Assembly: GCF_949628215.1 (NCBI RefSeq)
Contig: NC_134310.1
Span: 8,383,401-8,447,400, forward strand
Direction: 5' to 3'
From: Phalacrocorax aristotelis
Taxonomy: Eukaryota > Chordata > Aves > Suliformes > Phalacrocoracidae
Length of the DNA: 64,000 nucleotides
The notes under the pieces were generated by a model. The model made no database searches, was not told where the DNA came from, and was given only the letters and a program-made list of their open reading frames with translations. The translations under genes were made by a program, and so were the position numbers. Positions 62,373-64,000 of this stretch are shown piece after piece. Numbering within the stretch: position 1 is the stretch's first letter; every line of letters begins with the position of its first letter.

Positions 62373-62378
62373 AATAAA
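62373..62378 (+). terminator. REXO1: REXO1 poly(A) signal
   Basis: AATAAA 51 bp after the stop codon, giving a very short 3' UTR of about 70 bp. Confidence 0.8.
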
Positions 62379-64000
62379 TGTTCAGAGTAACACTGTCCAC
62401 CTGTATGTAGCAGCATGCTACCCCAGGCTCCCCATGCACTCACAGGTATCTATGGGACTTAGACTGCTGCTGGCACAGCTGAATGGCACCAGCTCACTGC
62501 TTGCAGGTCCCTGTGTCCAGATAGTGGTGCTCAGATCCTCTTTACTCCAACTCCACCTGAGGGATACTCTGTGGTATAATAATTGCCTTGTAGGCATGGC
62601 AAGGTGGTTTTGAGTAGCACAACCAGAGGGAACTTCTTGGTTCCTAGGAGAAGCTTTTAGAGTTAGGTTGCATATGTGCAGAAGGATCTTTCTGGTTCAG
62701 CTAAAGGTAGATCTTTTCTTCTCTCTCTCCCCCCCCCCCATAACTTCTGTACTCCAAAGCAGGGAGCTTCCCGCAGTGTTTGGAGATGGGGGGAAATGGA
62801 AGAAAGCTGGGCAGGAAGCTGTAAAGTGAGTGGATCGTGTAGCAAGGCGTGATGAGAGCCAAGGATCAAGCCATCTGGGAGGAGATCCTAGTGCAGTCCC
62901 ACTGTGGAGGAGAAAGCCAGAGCTGCGAGAGAGGGAAGATGTCTCTCAGAGTGTGTGGTGGGAGCAGCAGGTCGGAGAGGACTGAGATGGTGTCAGGGGA
63001 ATTACTGCCTGCTGTGACCCAGGTGATCTAGGTGATCTTGTCAGTGAGGGCTGGCATCCTGGTTCTGCAGTTGCTGCAAAAGGGGGAAACCACAAGTGTC
63101 AGACCTTGCCCAGACCTCAGGGAGCTGCATGTGTAGTAGCGAGGCAACAGACAGCGGGGCAAATTGGGCTCCCAAGGCCAAGCAGCAACTTGCAGCCTTC
63201 CAGGGGAGAAGCCATGTTGGGGAGGACAGTGGTAAGAGCAGGCATTGTGTCTTTGCGGGTTAGGACATGCTGTCCCAACCCTGAGGTTCCAACATGTCTC
63301 CAGTGAGCTCGTATGCAGGGTTGAAGGTTTTTGGGGGGACCTGGGTGTAGCTAAGATTGCACCTAAGGGTGGCCCCACCAGTCTGTCCCTGATAGCAGGG
63401 GCTTGATGCAGGCAAGAGCAAAAGCAATAGGTAAAAATTATTCTCTTAAACTAGTTTACATGTTGGGTGTTTTAAGAGCAAAAGACCCAGTTACTGTCTG
63501 TCTGGCCCCCTGGACAAAAACAACAGTCAAGAGCGTGTCTCTGTACTTGCAGTGACTGGGGCAGGAGCACAGGCAGACTGGATGGCCTGAGCTGTCTCTC
63601 TCTGCCCAGGCTCTGCTGCTGCCGGGGAACAACAGCTGATTGAAATGGCCCCTGATAGTTGAGGTCATTTAGCTGAGGCCCAGGCAGTGGCTTAGCCCCA
63701 TTATTAGAGCAGTGATGGCCTTGCCCCTCCCAGGCAGGACTGGCATTGCTTCCCAGTGGTGGCTGGTGTGGTGCTGGCCCCTGCAGCCCTGGCACAGGCT
63801 GGCTGTTGCTCCGGTGGCAGTGGGGCAGCGGAGCTCCTGGGTGTTTGGTTCCTGTCAGAGCTGGGTCTGGCTCGCTCCTTTGTAGCCCCTCTGGCAGTGC
63901 TGGGCTCAGGGTTTGGGGCCACACTGTATGTCCCCCAGCACATCCTGCTGATGTGTCTCACCTCTGTGCCCAGCATGGGGGTGGGGAGGAGCATGGGGGT
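62379..64000. other. Region downstream of REXO1
   Basis: No coding exon, repeat family or promoter was recognised. An 11-C run lies near 62729. ATP8B3 follows REXO1 in human, but none of it is seen here. Confidence 0.5.

Noticed and set aside
1-64000. CRISPR arrays, bacterial operons, tRNA and rRNA genes
   Set aside because: The window is vertebrate nuclear DNA. No spaced direct repeats, tRNA cloverleaf signals or rRNA stretches were seen.

Overview
The window is a piece of a bird genome, probably from a GC-rich microchromosome corresponding to the chicken chromosome 28 / human 19p13.3 region. Evidence for a bird: CR1-type LINE 3' ends, short solo LTRs of avian endogenous retroviruses, and three intron-containing genes in the order expected for this region. 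All three genes lie on the + strand. The exact species cannot be read from the sequence. The first third is GC-rich with G-rich minisatellites. The REXO1 introns, in the second half, are closer to neutral composition.

Layout. (1) 1-3431: the last two coding exons of a ZFAND5/ZFAND6-family AN1 zinc-finger gene whose 5' part lies before the window, followed by a probable 3' UTR with a degenerate minisatellite. (2) 6256-7900: a dead R2-like LINE split by a solo LTR. (3) 8040-15356: ABHD17A, a complete gene with a CpG promoter, a noncoding first exon and four coding exons (304 aa), ending at AATAAA. A G-rich minisatellite fills part of intron 1. (4) 15375-23395: an 8 kb gap where mammals carry KLF16. 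No Kruppel zinc finger is visible here. It holds a TATA box with a speculative small spliced frame, a CA/CG-rich alternating repeat, a minisatellite, a solo LTR, a CR1 copy and a stray poly(A) signal. (5) 23395-62378: REXO1, complete, with a CpG promoter and 16 coding exons encoding 1230 aa with all DEDDh exonuclease residues. (6) 62379-64000: nothing recognisable.

The exon models of ABHD17A and REXO1 join in frame through GT-AG introns across their whole length, so these two genes are well supported. The three genes are unrelated in function: ubiquitin/stress zinc-finger protein, protein depalmitoylase, and RNA exonuclease. Their linkage looks historical. ABHD17B lies near ZFAND5 and ABHD17C near ZFAND6 in human, so the pair seen here looks like the third copy of an ancient duplicated block. 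I found no convincing undescribed system. The most interesting points are that third ZFAND copy, the missing KLF16, and the LTR nested in an R2-like LINE.
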